Below, piece after piece: positions 53,636-64,000 of a stretch of 64,000 bases of DNA. The stretch covers positions 1-64,000 of the forward strand of contig NZ_MDGT01000004.1 of assembly GCF_001870515.1 (NCBI RefSeq), in the 5' to 3' direction. This DNA is from Idiomarina sp. MD25a (lineage in GTDB: Bacteria; Pseudomonadota; Gammaproteobacteria; Enterobacterales; Alteromonadaceae). Numbering within the stretch: the first letter of the stretch is position 1; the number at the start of each line of letters is the position of its first letter. Below the pieces are notes generated by a model, which worked only from the letters and a program-made list of their open reading frames with translations, made no database searches and was not told the DNA's origin. The position numbers were made by a program, and so were the translations under genes.

Positions 53636-54699
53636 CTTTTGCGCTGCATAATAAAAACAGCAGCGCTAGCGAATACTAAACTTGGAAGTAAGGCCCCAAG
53701 CACCGCAGGGACTTGGTATACCTGAGCAAGGGGGCCGAAAATTTCATTGCTCACGTGAAAAGCAAACCCAGTAATAACGCCCAGCAAAATTCGCGCGCCC
53801 ATACTTGTCTCGCGTAACGGGCCGAAGATAAAGGACAAAGCAACCAAAAGCATCACCGCTACGGTCAATGGTGATAACAACTTCCGCCATAACGCTAATT
53901 CGTACCTTTGTGCTGATTGCTCATTGGCCTTGAGATAGGTCAAGTAGTCGATTAACCCAGTGATAGATAACGATTCAGGCTTAGTAGTCACGACACCCAG
54001 TTTATCGGGCGTCAAACTTGGGCGCCATACGGTCGATGCAAACCGTTTTTCAATCACCTCTTGTTCAGTCAACTGTGTTTCTACGACTTGGTTTAAACGC
54101 CACGCTTCGTTGCGATAAACAGCCGTTTGCGCATAGGTTACTTTTTCAAGTTGTTGCTTTCCGTCAAAGTCATAAATCAGCACGCCATTCAAACGTCCGG
54201 TATCCTCGACTTCTGAGATATTAATAAAGTCATCGCCATCTTTTGCCCAAACGCCACGTTGAGCGGAGATAAGACTACCACCGGAAATTTCTTGTGCACG
54301 GATTAGTCGACCTTTAGCTTCCATCGGCGGCGCAACCCATTCGCCAATAGCAATCACAGCAATCATCATAATGATCGCTGTTTTCATAACGGCTCCTGCG
54401 ATATTCAATTTGGAACGCCCAGCCGCCTGCATCACAATCAGTTCTGAATTACTCGCCAGCACGCCCATACCAATTAACCCACCGAGCAAAGCGGCCATTG
54501 GGAAGAACACTTCAATATCACGGGGAATGCTATAAAACACAAAAAGCGCAGCATCTAGTACTTCATAGTTCCCTCGTCCAACCGACTTGAGCTGCTCGAC
54601 AAAACGTATTAACCCCGAAAGTCCCGTCAGTACGATTAGACTCATTAGCGAGGTTTTAAGAACAGTGGCACCAATGTAGCGGTCTAAGATACTAAACAT
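53632..54699 (-). CDS. lptG: LPS export permease LptG
   Basis: LptG is the inner-membrane half of the LptB2FG transporter that extracts LPS for transport to the outer membrane. The 355-residue product has membrane segments at both ends (LMSLIVLTGLSGLIRFVEQL near 15-35, and VMLLVALSFIFGPLRETSMG near 285) around a periplasmic beta-jellyroll. The conserved SIPRDIEVFFPMAALLG stretch is present. It follows lptF by 2 nt. Confidence 0.96.
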   Translation of the reverse strand: MFSILDRYIGATVLKTSLMSLIVLTGLSGLIRFVEQLKSVGRGNYEVLDAALFVFYSIPRDIEVFFPMAALLGGLIGMGVLASNSELIVMQAAGRSKLNIAGAVMKTAIIMMIAVIAIGEWVAPPMEAKGRLIRAQEISGGSLISAQRGVWAKDGDDFINISEVEDTGRLNGVLIYDFDGKQQLEKVTYAQTAVYRNEAWRLNQVVETQLTEQEVIEKRFASTVWRPSLTPDKLGVVTTKPESLSITGLIDYLTYLKANEQSAQRYELALWRKLLSPLTVAVMLLVALSFIFGPLRETSMGARILLGVITGFAFHVSNEIFGPLAQVYQVPAVLGALLPSLVFASAAVFIMQRKS

Positions 54700-54701
54700 T
54701 A

Positions 54702-55817
54702 TTACACCCCCCGACTACGCTGACGCCAAAACATAAGGTGCGCCCAAAACCTTAACCCGACAGGCCGTGCACGACTCAATAGCGCAATGCCAAAAACTAA
54801 TAATGCAACGTGAATCCACCAAAGACCAATATACGTTGGGATAACACCATCACGAACCGCCGATTTGGCAGCCATTAGAACAAGAAAATACCCTAGATAA
54901 ATTAAAATAGCCGGCGCCATTCGGGCGAATTTACCTTGTCTCGGATTGACCCGGCTTAACGGAACAGCAATAAGCGTCAATAACGGCATCGCCAGAGGTA
55001 TTGCTATACGCCATTGCAGCTCGGCCGCTGCCGCATTTGATTGTTCCTGCCACAACTCATTGACAGAATAAGCCTCTAGATCTCGTAACTGTTCGTCTAC
55101 AGGCTGCTCTTTGATTTGCAACCTATACTGTTCGAAACTCATCAACTGGTAATGTTCACCATCGCCTGCAAAGCGTTTGCCGTCGCGTAGCTCTAACCAC
55201 TGAGAGCCAGAGCTTTCAGTATTCACTTCGCCGGAGGTTGAAACTACCACGCTACCCGATCGAATACGTCCTTGCTCTGCCTGATGCTGAGCCACAAATA
55301 CATTCTGCAAATCACCTTGATCATCTTGGCTTTGGATAAAAATGACCGCTTTACCATTACTAGACTGTTGAAAGCGCCCCGGAATAAGGGCTGTTAATCC
55401 ACTATCCGCGCGAGCCTTGTCCTCAATTTTTTGCTCTTGCTCCAACGACCAAGGCACAACGTACATAGTCAACGCCGCAGTCAATAAAGCCAGTATCACC
55501 GCAACAACCAGTGTCACTCGAGTCACATACCACTCACTGACGCCACAGGCATGTAATACCGTCATTTCGTTGTCTGCATAGATGCGTCCGTGTGCCAATA
55601 AAATGCCCAGAAATAAGCTCAATGGAATAATCAGTGCCAGTAATGCTGGTAGATTCAGTGATAACAACTGAAAAATAATAGAACTAGGAATATCGCCTTC
55701 TGACGCATCCGACAGTACGCGAACAAACTTTTGACTGACAAATATCGTCATCAGTACAACCAATACCGCGATTTGAGACTTTAATGTCTCAGCAATCAAA
55801 TATTTAAAAATGCGCAC
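54702..55817 (-). CDS. lptF: LPS export permease LptF
   Basis: Partner of LptG. The 371-residue product starts MRIFKYLIAETLKSQIAVLV, with the coupling-helix region near LHACGVSEWYVTRVTLVVAV, a periplasmic beta-jellyroll (about 125-260), and C-terminal membrane segments. It is divergent from pepA, the usual gene arrangement in gammaproteobacteria. Confidence 0.96.
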   Translation of the reverse strand: MRIFKYLIAETLKSQIAVLVVLMTIFVSQKFVRVLSDASEGDIPSSIIFQLLSLNLPALLALIIPLSLFLGILLAHGRIYADNEMTVLHACGVSEWYVTRVTLVVAVILALLTAALTMYVVPWSLEQEQKIEDKARADSGLTALIPGRFQQSSNGKAVIFIQSQDDQGDLQNVFVAQHQAEQGRIRSGSVVVSTSGEVNTESSGSQWLELRDGKRFAGDGEHYQLMSFEQYRLQIKEQPVDEQLRDLEAYSVNELWQEQSNAAAAELQWRIAIPLAMPLLTLIAVPLSRVNPRQGKFARMAPAILIYLGYFLVLMAAKSAVRDGVIPTYIGLWWIHVALLVFGIALLSRARPVGLRFWAHLMFWRQRSRGV

Positions 55818-55951
55818 GTTGCTCGACTCATAACGTTGGTTTTTACTGGAATAGCTGTGATTTTTAAGTAAACTTGTTATTTTAACAACAAATTTGTTTA
55901 TTAGGCTAACTATAGCAGTCCTTGCGGCCTACCGAAATAGGAGCACAGTCC

Positions 55952-57460
55952 ATGGAGTTCAGCGTAAAAAGTGGCAACCCAGAAAAACAACGTTCCGCGT
56001 GTATCGTTGTGGGTGTCTTCGAACCGCGGAGATTATCCGGTGTCGCAGAACAACTTGATAACGTCAGTGAAGGGTATCTTAGTAACCTTTTACGACGAGG
56101 AGACTTAGAAGGCAAGACCGGTCAAGTGCTCTTACTTCATCATGTCCCTAACGTACTCGCAGAACGCGTATTGCTAGTCGGTTGTGGTAAGGAGCGCGAG
56201 CTTGATGAACGTCAGTATAAGCAGATTATAGCTAAGACGATTAATACACTAAACGAAACGGGCTCAATGGAAGCGGTTTGTTTCTTAAGTGAGTTACATG
56301 TAAAAGGCCGTGATACTTATTGGAAAGTACGTATGGCGGTCGAAGCTGCTCACCAAACGATCTATAGTTTTAATCAGCTGAAAACCAAAAAAGAGGAACC
56401 GCGTCGGCCATTACGCAAACTCACATTTAACGTACCGAGTCGCAAAGAATTAACCATTGGTGAGCAGGCGATTAACCACGGTTTAGCCGTTGCCGCAGGT
56501 ATGGATAAATGTCGTGACGTTGCCAATATGCCGCCTAACATCTGTACGCCGCGCTATTTGGCCGAACAAGCCCATGCCTTGGCAGAAAAATACGCTCAAC
56601 TGGAAGTAACCACGGTTGAGGAGAAGGAAATGGCCGAGCTCGGTATGAATGCTTACCTAGCCGTGGGTCGTGGTTCTGAGCATGAGTCAGTACTTACACT
56701 GATGCACTATAAAGGAGCCGCTGACGACCAGGCGCCTATAGTATTAGTCGGTAAAGGACTGACCTTTGACTCAGGTGGTATTTCAATCAAACCGTCTGCC
56801 AATATGGACGAAATGAAATACGATATGGGTGGCGCTGCCGGCGTATTTGGTGCGATGCAAGCGCTGGCTGAAATGCAGTTACCTATTAACGTGATTGGTG
56901 TGATGGCCGGCTGCGAAAACATGCCCGATGGTAAAGCATATCGACCGGGTGACATTATCACCACCATGAGCGGCCAAACCGTTGAAGTGCTGAATACCGA
57001 TGCTGAGGGCCGGTTGGTCTTATGCGATACGCTCACGTATGTTGAGCGCTTTGAGCCAGAGCTTGTTATCGACTTGGCGACTTTAACCGGCGCTTGCGTA
57101 GTGGCGTTGGGTTCACACGCCTCAGCAGTGTTAAGTCAGCACAACCCATTAGCCAGCGAAATTTTAAATGCGGCGTCGCAAAGTGGCGATAAAGCATGGC
57201 GTTTACCACTGTGGGACGAATACCAATCGCAATTGGATAGCCCTTTCGCTGACATGCAAAACATTGGCGGTAAAGAAGCCGGCACCATTACTGCCGCTTG
57301 TTTCTTATCTCGGTTTACGCGCAAATATAACTGGGCGCATATGGATATCGCGGGCACCGCCTGGAGTGGTGGCGCTAATAAAGGTTCGACTGGCCGCCCT
57401 GTCCCCTTGCTTAGCCAGTTTTTGATCAACCGCTGCCAACAAGTGGATGCAAACGACTAG
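55952..57460 (+). CDS. pepA: Leucyl aminopeptidase PepA
   Basis: An M17 zinc/manganese aminopeptidase; in E. coli it also binds DNA in cer recombination and carAB control. The start is the ATG at 55952 ([20 protein letters not shown]) with GGAG upstream; an in-frame start at 55922 lacks a site. The 502 residues have the M17 active-site signature [18 protein letters not shown] and the metal-binding [20 protein letters not shown]. It is followed by holC after 2 nt. Confidence 0.97.
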   Translation: MEFSVKSGNPEKQRSACIVVGVFEPRRLSGVAEQLDNVSEGYLSNLLRRGDLEGKTGQVLLLHHVPNVLAERVLLVGCGKERELDERQYKQIIAKTINTLNETGSMEAVCFLSELHVKGRDTYWKVRMAVEAAHQTIYSFNQLKTKKEEPRRPLRKLTFNVPSRKELTIGEQAINHGLAVAAGMDKCRDVANMPPNICTPRYLAEQAHALAEKYAQLEVTTVEEKEMAELGMNAYLAVGRGSEHESVLTLMHYKGAADDQAPIVLVGKGLTFDSGGISIKPSANMDEMKYDMGGAAGVFGAMQALAEMQLPINVIGVMAGCENMPDGKAYRPGDIITTMSGQTVEVLNTDAEGRLVLCDTLTYVERFEPELVIDLATLTGACVVALGSHASAVLSQHNPLASEILNAASQSGDKAWRLPLWDEYQSQLDSPFADMQNIGGKEAGTITAACFLSRFTRKYNWAHMDIAGTAWSGGANKGSTGRPVPLLSQFLINRCQQVDAND

Positions 57461-57462
57461 TT

Positions 57463-57909
57463 ATGCCCAGTGCAACGTTTTTTTTAGTACAAACGACCGA
57501 CGAAGACGAGAAAAATAACCTGATTTGCGATAAAATCGCCGATCTTTTTCGTCAGTATCGCAAATTGCTTGTGGTATGCGAGGATCAGCAGCAGGCCGAA
57601 CTGTTCGATGAACTGTTATGGCAGCGGCCTGCCGATGGGTTTATCCCCCATGCGTTAGTAGGTGAAGCCTTGCCGAACGGTGCGCCGGTGACGCTCTCGT
57701 GGCGTCAGTCAGAGCAACAACCGCGTACAGGCATGGCTCTGTTTAACTTGGCAAGCCAAGTGCCAGAGATTGCACAACGCAGCCAACATATTTTTGACCT
57801 TGTGCCGGCGCCCGAAGATGAAAAAGCCGTCGCACGAGAGCGATACAAACATTATCGTGCTCGCGGATGCCAAATGCGCACCGAGCCGTTAACAGCAAAG
57901 CACAATTAA
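57463..57909 (+). CDS. holC: DNA polymerase III chi subunit
   Basis: The chi subunit links the clamp loader to SSB. The 148-residue product has the family opening [20 protein letters not shown] and the conserved [20 protein letters not shown]. It lies between pepA and valS with 2 and 7 nt gaps, the usual gamma arrangement. Confidence 0.94.
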   Translation: MPSATFFLVQTTDEDEKNNLICDKIADLFRQYRKLLVVCEDQQQAELFDELLWQRPADGFIPHALVGEALPNGAPVTLSWRQSEQQPRTGMALFNLASQVPEIAQRSQHIFDLVPAPEDEKAVARERYKHYRARGCQMRTEPLTAKHN

Positions 57910-57916
57910 GGCCATT

Positions 57917-60766
57917 ATGGACAAGACGTACTCTCCTAAAGACATTGAAGAATCGTTATATCAAACGTGGGAAAGCAAAGGCTATTTTAAGCCTTCTGGC
58001 GAAGGTGATGCATACTCAATTATGATCCCGCCCCCCAATGTGACAGGTAGCTTGCACATGGGTCACGCGTTCCAACACACCATTATGGATATCCTGACCC
58101 GCTATCAGCGGATGGACGGGAAAAACACATTATGGCAGGTCGGCTCTGACCACGCGGGCATTGCAACCCAAATGGTTGTTGAGCGTCAACTCGCAGCAGA
58201 AGGAAAAAGTCGCGCCGATTTAGGTCGTGAAGCGTTTATCGACAAAGTCTGGGAGTGGAAGCAAGAGTCTGGCGGCACTATTACCTCACAAATGCGTCGT
58301 TTAGGTGATTCTGTCGACTGGGATCGCGAGCGTTTTACGATGGATGAAGGTCTGTCTAAAGCAGTGCTAGAGGTCTTTGTAAAGCTTCACAAAGAAGGTC
58401 TTATTTACCGTGGTAAGCGCTTGGTCAATTGGGATCCAAAGTTACAAACGGCAATTTCCGATCTCGAAGTTGAAAATAAAGAGCAGCAGGGTCACATCTG
58501 GCATCTGCGTTATCCGCTAGCGGATGGAGAGAAAACGGAAGATGGTAAAGATTATTTAGTCGTCGCAACGACTCGTCCCGAGACGATGCTCGGCGATGTC
58601 TGTGTTGCCGTTCACCCAGAAGACGCGCGTTACAAACACTTAGTCGGCAAGCACATCGAGTTGCCACTCGTTGGTCGCAGAATTCCGATCATTGCCGATG
58701 ACTACGTCGACCGTGAATTCGGTACTGGCTGCGTTAAGATCACCCCTGCTCACGACTTTAATGACTATGAAATCGGTAAGCGTAACGAACTGGGCATGAT
58801 TGCGGTGCTTGATGATACGGCACATGTTTTAAGTACTGCGGGTTTGTATACGAGCAAAGGCGAAGCGGTTGAGTCGCTTGGTGAGTTTAAGGGTGAACTG
58901 CCTCAACAGTTTGCAGGGCTTGAACGCTTTGAAGCACGTAAACAAATTATCGCAGCGTTTGAAGCGCTCGAGCTCCTCGATAAGATTGAGAAGCATACCA
59001 ACAAGGTGCCTTACGGCGACCGCGGCGGCGTACCAATTGAACCCCATTTGACTGATCAGTGGTATGTGCGTGTTGAATCATTAGCTAAACAGGCGACTGA
59101 AGCTGTTGAAGATGGTCGCATCGAGTTCGTACCCAAACAATACGAGAATATGTACTTCAGTTGGATGCGTGACATCCAGGACTGGTGTATTTCACGTCAA
59201 TTGTGGTGGGGACACCGCATTCCAGCATGGTACGACGAACAAGGTAACGTCTATGTTGGACGCTCTGAGGAAGAGGTGCGCAAAGAAAACGACCTAGGCG
59301 ACATCAAATTGTCTCAAGATGATGATGTCCTCGATACCTGGTTCTCCTCTGCGCTTTGGACTTTCTCGACGCTAGGTTGGCCAGAGCAGACTGACGATTT
59401 AAAAACGTTCCACCCGACTGATGTGCTGGTCACCGGTTTTGATATTATTTTCTTCTGGGTTGCGCGCATGATTATGATGACCATGCACTTCTTAAAAGAT
59501 GAAAATGGTCAGCCCCAGGTCCCCTTCAAAAAGGTCTATGTCACTGGTCTTATTCGCGATGAAGAAGGCCAGAAAATGTCTAAGTCGAAAGGTAACGTAC
59601 TGGACCCATTAGACATGATCGACGGCATTAGCGCTGATGCATTAGTCGAAAAGCGTACCGCTAATCTGATGCAACCTAAAATGCGCGAGAAAATTGCTAA
59701 AGCAACACGCAAACAGTTCCCTGAAGGCATCGCTGCACATGGTACCGATGCGTTGCGTTTTACTCTGACTGCGCTGGCTTCGACGGGTCGCGATATTAAC
59801 TGGGATATGAAACGTCTCGAGGGTTATCGTAACTTCTGTAATAAGTTATGGAACGCTAGCCGCTATGTATTGATGAACACTGAAGAACATGATTGCGGCC
59901 AGTCGGGTGAAGACTATCACTTATCGCTCGCAGATGAGTGGATTATTGCGCGCTTCAACCACACTGTTAAAGAGTTCCGTCATGCACTCGATACCTATCG
60001 GTTTGACCAAGCCGCAGCGATTGCTTACGAGTTCACTTGGAACCAGTTCTGCGACTGGTATTTAGAGTTAACCAAGCCCGTACTTAACAATGGTACTGAA
60101 GCAGAGCAACGTGGCACGCGCCGTACCTTGGTCACCGTACTCGAGCAACTATTACGACTACTGCATCCTGTGTTGCCTTATATCACCGAGACTATTTGGC
60201 ATCGTGTCAAACCGTTGGCCGGGGTTGAGGGCGAAACGATTATGTTGCAGCCGTTCCCACAGGCAAATGCCGATGTCGATCAGCAAGCGATGCAGGATAT
60301 GGAGTGGTTAAAACGAGTGATCTTGGCGATCCGAAATATCCGTGGTGAGATGGATTTATCGCCTAACAAACCATTACCGTTGCTAATATCTCATCATGAT
60401 GAGATGGCGCGGGGGCGTATTGAAACCAACAGAACATTCTTGCAAAGTCTAGCTAAGCTCGAGCAGATCGACTACTTGGATGAAGGCGATGAGCCGCCAG
60501 CGAGTATGACAAGCCTTGTCGATAGTATGCAGTTGCACATCCCTATGGCTGGCTTAATTGACAAAGAAGCCGAGTTAAAACGCCTCGATAAAGCTCTGCA
60601 AAAAGCCGAGCAAGAGCAAAAGCGCCTAAGCGGCAAGCTCAGTAACGAAAACTTCGTAAGTAAAGCACCTGAGGCCGTCATTGCTAAAGAACGTGAGAAG
60701 CTGGCAGAAGCTGAAGAAGCGTTAGCTCAACTCAAGCAGCAGCACGCTAAGATAGCCTCTCTGTAA
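57917..60766 (+). CDS. valS: Valyl-tRNA synthetase
   Basis: A class Ia synthetase. The 949-residue product has the HIGH-type motif [20 protein letters not shown] (about 40-60), an editing domain (about 200-350), the KMSKS motif [12 protein letters not shown] (about 555), and a C-terminal coiled coil ([20 protein letters not shown]). AAGG lies 6 nt before the ATG. A terminator follows at 60786-60810. Confidence 0.98.
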   Translation: MDKTYSPKDIEESLYQTWESKGYFKPSGEGDAYSIMIPPPNVTGSLHMGHAFQHTIMDILTRYQRMDGKNTLWQVGSDHAGIATQMVVERQLAAEGKSRADLGREAFIDKVWEWKQESGGTITSQMRRLGDSVDWDRERFTMDEGLSKAVLEVFVKLHKEGLIYRGKRLVNWDPKLQTAISDLEVENKEQQGHIWHLRYPLADGEKTEDGKDYLVVATTRPETMLGDVCVAVHPEDARYKHLVGKHIELPLVGRRIPIIADDYVDREFGTGCVKITPAHDFNDYEIGKRNELGMIAVLDDTAHVLSTAGLYTSKGEAVESLGEFKGELPQQFAGLERFEARKQIIAAFEALELLDKIEKHTNKVPYGDRGGVPIEPHLTDQWYVRVESLAKQATEAVEDGRIEFVPKQYENMYFSWMRDIQDWCISRQLWWGHRIPAWYDEQGNVYVGRSEEEVRKENDLGDIKLSQDDDVLDTWFSSALWTFSTLGWPEQTDDLKTFHPTDVLVTGFDIIFFWVARMIMMTMHFLKDENGQPQVPFKKVYVTGLIRDEEGQKMSKSKGNVLDPLDMIDGISADALVEKRTANLMQPKMREKIAKATRKQFPEGIAAHGTDALRFTLTALASTGRDINWDMKRLEGYRNFCNKLWNASRYVLMNTEEHDCGQSGEDYHLSLADEWIIARFNHTVKEFRHALDTYRFDQAAAIAYEFTWNQFCDWYLELTKPVLNNGTEAEQRGTRRTLVTVLEQLLRLLHPVLPYITETIWHRVKPLAGVEGETIMLQPFPQANADVDQQAMQDMEWLKRVILAIRNIRGEMDLSPNKPLPLLISHHDEMARGRIETNRTFLQSLAKLEQIDYLDEGDEPPASMTSLVDSMQLHIPMAGLIDKEAELKRLDKALQKAEQEQKRLSGKLSNENFVSKAPEAVIAKEREKLAEAEEALAQLKQQHAKIASL

Positions 60767-60785
60767 TAGGGTGAGGTCATAATTG

Positions 60786-60810
60786 AAGGCGCCTTTATGG
60801 CGCCTTTTTT
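60786..60810 (+). terminator. Terminator of the pepA-holC-valS operon
   Basis: AAGGCGCC-TTTAT-GGCGCCTT followed by four more T: an 8-bp GC-rich stem with a U-tract, 19 nt after the valS stop. Confidence 0.92.
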
Positions 60811-60867
60811 CATCCAATTATTGTCTCTCTTCGTAGAACATAAACCGCTTTATATAAGGAGAGAGCA

Positions 60868-61305
60868 ATGAGTATCTTTGACGAACTCAAGACCGATCAT
60901 GATAAGCAGCGCGCATTGTTGGATAATTTGAGTGACACGCAGGGTGATGAAGCAGAGCGTCGCACTCAATTCAACGTTTTGAAAGCGCAACTTCAAGCAC
61001 ATGCTACCGCTGAAGAAAGGTATTTCTACTCACCACTGATAAAGCAAGATAGTACCGTTGAGCTATCACGTCACGGTATTGCTGAACACCACGAAATCGA
61101 CGAGCTAATTGAAACGTTGGAACGGACCGATATGTCTTCGCCAACATGGTTGCAGCACTTTAAAAGTCTTCAACACAAAGTGCTTCACCACCTCGAAGAC
61201 GAAGAGCAAGGATTTTTTCAGCAGGCAGGCAAGGTACTCAGTAGTCAAGAGAAATCAGAATTAGGTAGTAAGTACCGCTCAGAAATGAACGAACAAGGTA
61301 TTTAA
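60868..61305 (+). CDS. Hemerythrin-domain protein
   Basis: The 145-residue product is a single HHE/hemerythrin-like four-helix bundle. Candidate diiron ligands are H11 in LKTDHDKQRALL, H and E in AHATAEERYFYSPL, the histidines in HGIAEHHEIDELI, and HHLEDEEQGFF. Such proteins sense or store O2, NO or iron. AAGGAG lies 8 nt upstream. It is monocistronic and converges with rraB. Confidence 0.88.
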   Translation: MSIFDELKTDHDKQRALLDNLSDTQGDEAERRTQFNVLKAQLQAHATAEERYFYSPLIKQDSTVELSRHGIAEHHEIDELIETLERTDMSSPTWLQHFKSLQHKVLHHLEDEEQGFFQQAGKVLSSQEKSELGSKYRSEMNEQGI

Positions 61306-61324
61306 GCACTCATTTGAGGACGAA

Positions 61325-61696
61325 TTATTCGTCCTCAAAGTCTTCCTCGTCTTCGTCAAGGAACGTGCCCCAACCGTCATATTCCACATCACATTCCTCG
61401 GCGACGACCAATATTTCTCGAACTTGGCGAGCAAGCACATCTTTATCAAGTGTGCTTTCGGTCGATGCTGCAAACGCGAACCAACGTTCACCCTGTTCAT
61501 CCTCAAACTCATCAGCGTCGTCAACGTGATAACCTTCCTTGACCATTTCGACGGCCGCTTTCTCGAGTTTAGTAAAGTCCTGTGACGCCAAATGATGCTC
61601 AATTAAATAGTATTCACTTGGATCGACACCATCCTCGAGCATAGCGTCAATTGTTTCATTACTCTGCTCGAGCAAGACTTCTAGCATTGAACTCAT
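61325..61696 (-). CDS. rraB: Regulator of ribonuclease E activity B (RraB)
   Basis: RraB binds RNase E and alters degradosome activity. The 123-residue product has the family opening ETIDAMLEDGVDPSEYYLIE, with HHLASQDFTKLEKAAVEM, and a strongly acidic tail (DEDEEDFEDE). Its ATG overlaps the plsC stop (ATGA). Confidence 0.93.
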   Translation of the reverse strand: MSSMLEVLLEQSNETIDAMLEDGVDPSEYYLIEHHLASQDFTKLEKAAVEMVKEGYHVDDADEFEDEQGERWFAFAASTESTLDKDVLARQVREILVVAEECDVEYDGWGTFLDEDEEDFEDE

Positions 61697-62430
61697 AAAT
61701 TTCCTTTATCGTTTGCACTGACGTGTTCATCTAATTGCGCAATTTTGCTTTTCATCACATCATGAGTATCACGCGATAATTGCCGCAATGAATCTTTTGA
61801 ATAATTGGCGATATTAATCGGCTCTAAAAACTCAATTTTTAGTACGCCATTATTCCAACGGTTCATTTTAATCTTTTTATGTAAATTTGAAACACACACG
61901 GGCACAATATTGACCTGTGCTTTATAGGCGGTATGAAACGCGCCATTTTTAAAGGGTAGCAACCCTCTCCCGTAACTCCGCGTCCCCTCGGGAAACATCC
62001 ATACCGAAATATCTCTGCGTTTAATCGCATCCGCCGTTTGCGCAATGGTGCCATGAGCTCGACCTTTATTTTTCCGGTCGATTAGAATATTACCCGCTAA
62101 CCAATAGAGCTGACCAAAAAACGGAATATAGCGTAGGCTTTTTTTGCCGACGGTAACTGTGTTCGGCGGCAACATCGCTGCAATGGTAAAAATTTCCCAA
62201 CTATTCTGGTGGTTGCAAATATAAACGTAAGGTCCGCCAGGCGGTACATCAGGGTGCACCTTGACCTCAAGTTTCACGCCCAATATACGTGTAACCGAAC
62301 CGAAAATACGTGCCCATACGTATGTATTATTACGATGAAATGGCCTCAATATACAGAATATACAGCCGATAACTCCGAACAGGACGACAAAGATCCCTAA
62401 AAATATCCAGCGTATCGCAGCTAACATCAT
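61693..62430 (-). CDS. plsC: 1-acyl-sn-glycerol-3-phosphate acyltransferase
   Basis: Adds the second acyl chain in phosphatidic acid synthesis, at the inner membrane. The 245-residue product has an N-terminal membrane segment (about 5-28; IRWIFLGIFVVLFGVIGCIF). The catalytic motif reads NHQNSWE, i.e. HX4E where HX4D is more common, and FPEGTRSYGRGLLPFKNGAF follows. It overlaps rraB at its 3' end. Confidence 0.88.
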   Translation of the reverse strand: MMLAAIRWIFLGIFVVLFGVIGCIFCILRPFHRNNTYVWARIFGSVTRILGVKLEVKVHPDVPPGGPYVYICNHQNSWEIFTIAAMLPPNTVTVGKKSLRYIPFFGQLYWLAGNILIDRKNKGRAHGTIAQTADAIKRRDISVWMFPEGTRSYGRGLLPFKNGAFHTAYKAQVNIVPVCVSNLHKKIKMNRWNNGVLKIEFLEPINIANYSKDSLRQLSRDTHDVMKSKIAQLDEHVSANDKGNL

Positions 62431-62509
62431 TACTCCTTGTTGTTTTGCTCGGCTAGTATATCGTGTTTATTCAAAATAAAACTCCGATCAGTCAATTATT
62501 AGGTAAGTC

Positions 62510-63610
62510 ATGGCGCTATTCACTCGACCCGACATATCCACCGATATTTACATCGAGCTTATGGATGAGATTAAAGAACTCCATCAACAGGCGGAAAACA
62601 GCGTAATTGCTTTAGAGTCTGCACCAAACTCCGAGTCTCATCAACAAACACTGTATCGTGCGATTCACACGATTAAGGGTGATCTTGGTATCATAGGACT
62701 CGACCCTATGGTGCCGTTGATAGGCGCAATCGAAAACTTACTTGATGATGTACGCACTCAACGCTTAACTTTTAACGCGATCATCGGCGACATCGTGTTT
62801 AACTTAATCGACCAAGTCCATGATTTTGTTCAATCGTGTAAAAATCACGTGCGAGTCGAGTTTCCCGAATCACGCTTCCAACGCGTCATCACACTGTGTC
62901 GACAGCTCGATTACCAGCATATTGACGCATCTCTGCGAGAGATTCTAGCCACATTAGCGCCCGAATTAGTCATCACCACCGATCTGGATGAGCAACCCAG
63001 CTACAACCCGAATGCGGAAGATAACGCAGAGGCGGATTTAAACCTTTTTGAAGCGCTCATCAATCAAGCTGAGCAACGCTCAAGTTATTGGCAAGGCCGG
63101 GCAAAGAGGCAACTTAAACTCGCATTACTGATCAATCGTCATGCAGGGTCTCCCATTGATGACAGACAACTCACTGCTGCATGCTTCGTTCACGATTTTG
63201 GAATGTCCTTTCTACCGGTCTCGATTCTGCACGCGACCGACGCGCTCAGTGAAGTTCAAACGGAGACATTAAAAACGCACGTTTATCTATCGGCCAAGCT
63301 GCTCGAAAATTTACCACAATGGCAAGTAGCAAAACATATGGTATTGCAACACCACGAACGGGTGGACGGAACCGGTTATCCTAACGGACTGACACAGGCG
63401 CAAATATGTGATGGCGCAAAAATCTTAGCCATTGTTGATACCTTTGACGCAATGACCCATGAGCGCGCGCACAAACACCACTTGAAAAGGCCATTTAGCC
63501 GGGCTCGAGCAGAACTCAAGCGTTTAGCAGGGACACAGTTGTGTCCCTACTGGGTAACCGTTTTTAACGATGCTATGAACGATCTCGTTAAAGCCAAGCG
63601 TGCGCTTTAA
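62510..63610 (+). CDS. Hpt and HD-GYP fusion protein
   Basis: The 366-residue product joins two signalling modules. The N-terminal Hpt domain (about 10-110) has the phospho-accepting H53 in AIHTIKGDLGIIGL. The C-terminal HD-GYP-type phosphodiesterase domain (about 195-345) has an HD pair in ACFVHDFGMSFLPVSIL, and HHERVDGTGYPNGLTQAQIC with the GYP motif and DTFDAMTHERAH. The HD pair is followed by FGMS rather than the more usual IGK, so activity may be altered. A link between phosphorelay and cyclic-di-GMP turnover is inferred. It converges with parC and has no obvious partner nearby. Confidence 0.85.
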   Translation: MALFTRPDISTDIYIELMDEIKELHQQAENSVIALESAPNSESHQQTLYRAIHTIKGDLGIIGLDPMVPLIGAIENLLDDVRTQRLTFNAIIGDIVFNLIDQVHDFVQSCKNHVRVEFPESRFQRVITLCRQLDYQHIDASLREILATLAPELVITTDLDEQPSYNPNAEDNAEADLNLFEALINQAEQRSSYWQGRAKRQLKLALLINRHAGSPIDDRQLTAACFVHDFGMSFLPVSILHATDALSEVQTETLKTHVYLSAKLLENLPQWQVAKHMVLQHHERVDGTGYPNGLTQAQICDGAKILAIVDTFDAMTHERAHKHHLKRPFSRARAELKRLAGTQLCPYWVTVFNDAMNDLVKAKRAL

Positions 63611-63611
63611 G

Positions 63612-64000
63612 CTATTCATCACTATCGTTGACAGAGTCAGATGAATCAGGCTCATTTGCGGTAGCTTCAACCTCGATACGGTCAACACGTTGCAAGCCTC
63701 GTGGCAATTTATTGCCCCGGCGTCCGCGTTCGCCGCGATAATGTGCCAGGTCAGCTGGTTTTAATGTTAGCTTACGACGTCCCGCGTGGAGTGTTACCGT
63801 ACTATCAGGACTCGCTACACTGGTCGCAACGACATATTCCTCCCGTGACTGCGCACGCAGCGCTGGAATACTGATCATCTTATTACCTTTCCCCTTTGCC
63901 AACTGCGGTAAATCAGCTATCGGGAACACCAACATACGGCCCTCATTTGAAACCACAATAACATGGGCCTTGGCCGTATCTTTTACTTCTACAGGCGGCA
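63612..64000 (-). CDS. parC: DNA topoisomerase IV subunit A, 3' end (partial)
   Basis: The frame is open to the right edge of the window, so only the C-terminal ~128 residues are present. VVSNEGRMLVFPIADLPQLA and KGKGNKMISIPALRAQSREE are typical of the ParC C-terminal beta-pinwheel, followed by an acidic tail. The GTG near 63956 is inside the gene and is not the start. Confidence 0.93.
   Translation of the reverse strand, partial: PPVEVKDTAKAHVIVVSNEGRMLVFPIADLPQLAKGKGNKMISIPALRAQSREEYVVATSVASPDSTVTLHAGRRKLTLKPADLAHYRGERGRRGNKLPRGLQRVDRIEVEATANEPDSSDSVNDSDE

Noticed and set aside
61279-61602. Minus-strand 107-residue frame over rraB
   Set aside because: It is a different frame of rraB, whose acidic RraB product is clear.

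Overview
The window looks like chromosomal DNA of a marine gammaproteobacterium. The ribosomal protein, RNase R, KatG and LptFG sequences are gamma-type, the rrn leader has an enterobacterial-style boxA, and the mix of TonB receptors, an Mrp antiporter and TPR-sulfotransferases suggests Alteromonadales, perhaps Idiomarinaceae. That placement is an inference from gene content. No phage, transposase, integrase or CRISPR array was seen.

Layout. Positions 1-540 hold the 5' end of a 16S rRNA gene on the minus strand, with its leader and two promoters. A divergent secreted protein built of 15-residue repeats follows (541-1392). Positions 1457-9946 (minus) carry the alpha and spc ribosomal protein genes in classical order (rplN to secY-rpmJ, then rpsM to rplQ). 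Positions 9947-22142 interrupt the usual S10-spc junction. They hold a six-gene Mrp Na+/H+ antiporter operon (plus) and a porin, TonB receptor and TPR-sulfotransferase set (minus). Positions 22143-27104 (minus) carry the S10 operon from rpsJ to rpsQ, with its own terminator. Thus S10 and spc are separate transcription units about 12 kb apart.

Positions 27378-34204 hold an M19 dipeptidase, two very small genes, dusA, zur, an M1 peptidase with a DUF6702-like partner, and a CheX-like protein. Positions 34230-37760 hold dnaB and an ECF sigma/anti-sigma/DUF4097 operon. Positions 37772-42896 hold rpsF-priB-rpsR-rplI and rnr-rlmB with a small membrane protein. Positions 43020-52575 are more accessory: a lipoprotein acylase of the penicillin/AHL acylase family, a PhzF-like protein, a small secreted protein, a CBS protein, a TonB receptor, and a catalase-peroxidase with a signal peptide. 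After tRNA-Leu(CAA) come an RDD protein, lptFG divergent from pepA-holC-valS, a hemerythrin, plsC-rraB, an Hpt/HD-GYP fusion and the 3' end of parC.

The points most worth a second look are: the split S10-spc supercluster; regulatory signals in front of rpsJ (a palindrome over a consensus promoter and a boxA just before the gene for S10/NusE); an attenuator-like hairpin before rplN; terminator hairpins placed just upstream of the TonB and sulfotransferase genes; the 15-residue repeat protein; two very small genes; the exported KatG; and the Hpt/HD-GYP fusion.
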